Shown here: piece after piece, positions 18,304-20,977 of the stretch
Numbering within the stretch: position 1 is the first letter of the stretch
How the letters are laid out: the number at the start of each line of letters is the position of its first letter
Assembly (NCBI GenBank): GCA_001642005.1
Contig: LWCA01000661.1
Location: 1-20,977 of the forward strand
Length of the DNA: 20,977 nucleotides
Direction: 5' to 3'
Origin: Intoshia linei
Taxonomy: Eukaryota > Orthonectida > Rhopaluridae
Made by a program: the position numbers and the translations under genes
The notes under the pieces: model-generated
What the model was told of the DNA's origin: nothing
What the model saw: the letters and a program-made list of their open reading frames with translations, nothing else
Databases searched by the model: none

Positions 18304-19512
18304 CTACAATAAGATAAATAAAAATATAAAAAAATAAAAAAAAAATATAAAAAAACTCACAAATTTTATTTATAATATCTAAAATATATAAATTAGGAAT
18401 ACTGAGAAAATTTTTCGAAATCCTATAATTATGATGGCATTTATCAGAAATAACAGATTATACTAGGATTCAGAAAAATACATATACAATAGTTGATCTA
18501 CATGTACTACATACTACATGTTAATTGTAATTTTTCATGTAAAAATGTTATATTAAATTTTACCATTTATTGTACCTTGAAATGATGTGTAATCATCTGA
18601 TAGAATATAAAATTACCATTGTTTATATTGTTCACGATTGTAAAATTTTCTAAATTATCAAATTAACAAATAAAAAAAAATTAATTAATTAATTTGTAAA
18701 TAAATTCCATTTTTATCCCATTTCAATTACATTGTTTAATAAAATAGTGAAAATAAAATAATATATTGGTTAATATGATAGTTTTACGCATCACAGTGCG
18801 ATTTTGATGTTTTATTTGTTCCAATATTTCTAAATTATAAATTATAAGTGTGCATTTAAAATATTCAATTTTATTTACCATTCGTTTTTATTGTATTATT
18901 ATCAGAAATTTCTACAAAATAAGAAATAAGTCTGCAATTAATAATATTAGGTATATTTAGTCAATCATAAAATATATTAATCTTATATTAACCTTTCATT
19001 ATAATTAAATTGGCATTTTGTATTCCTATAAAATTAAAAAATTATTATATTAATTTATTAATTGTATAATTAAAATGTTTATTTTATATTGACGTAAAAT
19101 ATGTAAAATATTATATTAATTCTGTATTTGTCAATGCATTATAATAATGGGACATACATAATTTTGACATGGTATTGAACCTACAACCCATTAGCTGATC
19201 TATGTGGGTGCTGGGGCGGCGCCCCTGACGTGACAAATGTTCCACTAAAATATTTTAATTCGTGTATTAACATTGTGAAAAATTAATAATTTTTTTTAGG
19301 ACCCATCGTTTACGTTTTATGTATATCATTTATCATTAACATTTATTATTTTTTATGCTAGTAACATCAGTTTCAGTTAAATTATCGGACTTTACATTGT
19401 TTATAATCGAAAGAGAACTTGCCGAAAGTATGGATTTTGATACAGTTAAACAACTCAACAGTTGAGTGTTCAACATTGAAAAATTTAGTAGAATGAAAAC
19501 TAGAAAAAACAT
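18068..19512 (-). CDS. Putative micro-exon gene for a type I membrane glycoprotein (about 218 aa)
   Basis: Exons in transcription order: 19341-19512; possible 19188-19244; 18993-19025; 18879-18911; 18788-18829; 18617-18649; 18564-18596; 18361-18378; 18068-18303. The first encodes a signal peptide (MFFLVFILLNFSMLNT) and an NLT sequon. The internal exons are 33, 33, 42, 33, 33 and 18 nt, each bounded by AG and GT, each starting and ending in phase 1, each open in that frame; three carry sequons (NNT, NRT, NFT). The last exon encodes KKTIVIAGCISVALMF and IFIIMGIVLF, one transmembrane helix followed by a basic tail, then TAA. Summed length is 657 nt, divisible by three. Weak points: joining exon 1 directly to 18993-19025 creates TGA, so the 57-nt exon (or an unseen one) is required; exons 18617-18649 and 18564-18596 are only 20 nt apart. 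No family is recognised; a variable secreted or surface protein is inference. Confidence 0.5.
19165..19244 (-). repeat. tRNA-like SINE remnant overlapping a possible exon
   Basis: On the minus strand TAGATCAGCTAATGG resembles a pol III A box and GGTTCAATACC (19171-19181) is a perfect B box; the anticodon-arm spacing is shortened. A GC-rich hairpin GGGGC-GGC-GCCCC (19213-19225) adjoins it, striking in this AT-rich DNA. The good acceptor ATATTTTAG precedes it, and 19188-19244 would be a 57-nt phase-1 exon. Confidence 0.4.
19341..19512 (-). CDS. First exon: signal peptide
   Basis: Begins with ATG at 19510-19512. The first 25 residues have a hydrophobic core (FFLVFILL) and a polar region fitting a cleavable signal peptide, followed by a Ser/Asn/Thr-rich stretch containing SDNLTETDVTS with an NLT sequon. 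The exon ends in phase 1 at AAAT|GTTAAT. An overlapping longer frame opening at TTG (19582) lacks an ATG and was not chosen. Confidence 0.5.
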
Positions 19513-19587
19513 ATAAATTATTATTATAGATGGAAAATTGTAGAGAGAATAGTGTATATAATAATATGATATAAATATTCAATTACC

Positions 19588-19594
19588 CTTTATA
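19588..19594 (-). promoter_or_regulatory. Candidate TATA box of the micro-exon gene
   Basis: TATAAAG on the minus strand, about 76 nt upstream of the ATG at 19512. Spacing fits a start site near 19560. AT-rich context makes this tentative. Confidence 0.3.
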
Positions 19595-19815
19595 CAAAGA
19601 AAAACTAAATTTTACAATTATAACCTTATATAAATAATTTGTCATACTAAATTTTATAGATTTCAAATAATTACGCATTACTAAATGTATAATTGTAGTA
19701 ATTCAATTTTACTAACCTTAAGGCATGTTTTATGTTTACAGTAGTGTTGTCAAACCGGTTTTTTCGGTAAATGTTTTATTAAATTATTTACAAATAAACA
19801 AAAACTAATTAATTA

Positions 19816-20092
19816 ATCCTTACTTATATAATATGGTACACAATATTTGTTTGAGTGTCTGTGTGTGTGTTTCCGTTTATTTCAATAACTACCAGTCTTA
19901 GAATTAGATTATGATGGTTCCTGAAACAAGTTTGGGAACCACATCTTTAAATGATTGATAATGGTAAATAGTATGATTGTTGAGTTTGATTTTCAACGTG
20001 AATTTATTTTTTTGGTATAATAAAAATGTGTCCTCTCAGAGCTATGTGCTGTTTGTACGTATTACATAACAGTCCCCCTAGTATAAAATATA
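19816..20092 (+). repeat. Dispersed element, copy 3 (internally deleted)
   Basis: Begins TACTTATATAATATGG, keeps the GTGTGTTTCCGTTTATTT tract to AGTCTTAGAATTAGA, then jumps to ATGATGGTTCC, TTTGGGAACCAC and ACATAACAGTC. Relative to 12014-12645 about 370 bp are missing from the middle. Non-coding. Confidence 0.5.
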
Positions 20093-20423
20093 TTTTAAAA
20101 TCATTATAATTATCGGTTGCCAAATTGAATAGGAATGATTATACTTTCTGTAAAGTAAAGGAGTAATAACTTACATGTCGAAAAAATTAAGTTTTTTCAT
20201 CAATACAAAATCGACTAAATCCTGAAATGCTTCATGCACTGGTTTTCTTAAAATATTTTTTTAAAAAAATTGAAAAAAAATAAATTTTATAATTTTTTTT
20301 TAATTAATCTTTATTATTTTTTATATTTGGCAATGTCTTCGACTAATTTTTTTATTTTTATAAGATTGGTTCACTACTCATATGTCGACAGTTTTGATCT
20401 ACATTTAACTAAAATTTTCGTTA
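20093..20423. other. Spacer, nothing identified
   Basis: AT-rich DNA. A 61-codon frame at 20270-20455 starts at TTG, is mostly Phe/Leu/Tyr/Asn and is judged chance. Confidence 0.3.
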
Positions 20424-20718
20424 TTATACGTGAATTCGATTTAATGGAAAATTAAGAAAAAGTAAATTGGTGAAATAATATAAAATTAAAAGTCCCGTAT
20501 GCTTGTGTGATTCCAAAGTATCTTTATTAAACCCTTCCAGGGATTCTCTTTTTGAAAATGTTTTCAACGCAGTTATGAAATTAACTAGGGTTACTTTAAT
20601 ATCTAAAATGGACAATCGACATTCCAATAAAACCTGTTTTGAAATTTTCGGTACACTTGACAACACTAGTTTACAGTCATATTTACAGTACTGTTATGTT
20701 AATATTTACCATCTATAA
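20424..20718. other. Possible exon of unknown strand
   Basis: GC content is visibly higher than the surroundings across about 20500-20665 and both strands are open. The minus frame reads KISKQVLLECRLSILDIKVT; the plus frame reads SRDSLFENVFNAVMKL. Neither begins with ATG. The plus strand has a good acceptor, AACCCTTCCAG at 20540, and the minus strand a CTAG at about 20669. I cannot decide which is coding. A transposase remnant is also possible. Confidence 0.25.
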
Positions 20719-20977
20719 AAAAATATTTTAATTTTATTAAATATTGATTAGTTTATGTTGCCTAACAATTTTAGTTATTGTAGTAATTTTGGCGTAATTC
20801 AAAATAAATAAGAATAAATCAAATAACTTTAATACTTTGTAGTATAATAGTTTGTAATTAAACGATAATGTAAATCTGTTGCGTTGATTGTGAACTTTAT
20901 TGTATATAGATTATATGAATTATATTAAAGTGATTACATTCTATTTAAAAATATATACTTAAAATCATATATGTTAT
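20719..20977. other. Right end of window, nothing identified
   Basis: AT-rich sequence without an ORF, motif or element end that I can support. Confidence 0.3.

Noticed and set aside
19382-19582. 66-codon minus-strand frame with a hydrophobic start (IYIILLYTLFSLQF)
   Set aside because: It opens with TTG, has an upstream in-frame TAA immediately before, and contains no ATG. The overlapping frame from the ATG at 19512 gives a better signal peptide and was preferred.
1-20977. Prokaryotic features, CRISPR arrays, rRNA or intact tRNA genes
   Set aside because: No regularly spaced repeats, operons, rRNA-like blocks or complete cloverleaf sequences were seen; tRNA-like pieces are short remnants.

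Overview
The window is animal (metazoan) nuclear DNA, very AT-rich (roughly three quarters A+T by eye). Evidence: spliced genes with GT/AG introns, two genes encoding the animal-specific transcription factor AP-2, hAT-type transposon debris and no prokaryotic gene organisation. Many introns are very short (36, 37, 43, 44, 64 and 71 nt). I cannot name the species. The short introns and base composition would suit a compact or parasitic invertebrate lineage, but that is inference.

Layout. Positions 195-4463 (minus strand) hold a complete seven-exon AP-2 gene, copy A, predicted 446 aa. Positions 9888-13790 (minus strand) hold a second complete copy, B, with eight exons and a predicted 461 aa. 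Exons 3' of intron 1 match in order, phase and often exact length (202, 119 and 142 nt). About 1 kb of upstream DNA is also shared (about 4464-5455 and 13791-14810), including a block identical over 50 nt, so the duplication carried the promoter. The copies differ in first introns, start codon context and N-terminal exon structure. Copy B has an extra 168-nt exon that looks like an internal duplication of the end of its exon 1.

The introns and spacers are filled with transposon remains. These include an inverted-repeat element in two opposite copies (one interrupted by a 218-bp hAT MITE), two decayed hAT transposase 3' ends, a dispersed element in three copies, and short tRNA/SINE-like pieces.

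Positions 16014-16679 (plus strand) hold an intact intronless ORF for a multi-pass membrane protein I do not recognise. Positions 18068-19512 (minus strand) hold what I read as a micro-exon gene. It has a signal-peptide exon, a run of tiny exons (33, 33, 42, 33, 33 and 18 nt) all in phase 1, and a terminal exon encoding one transmembrane helix and a cytoplasmic tail. Four N-glycosylation sequons lie in the predicted ectodomain. The architecture recalls secreted or surface micro-exon genes of parasites, but no sequence family was recognised. It is the most interesting item here. One junction (exon 1 to the next exon) is unresolved.
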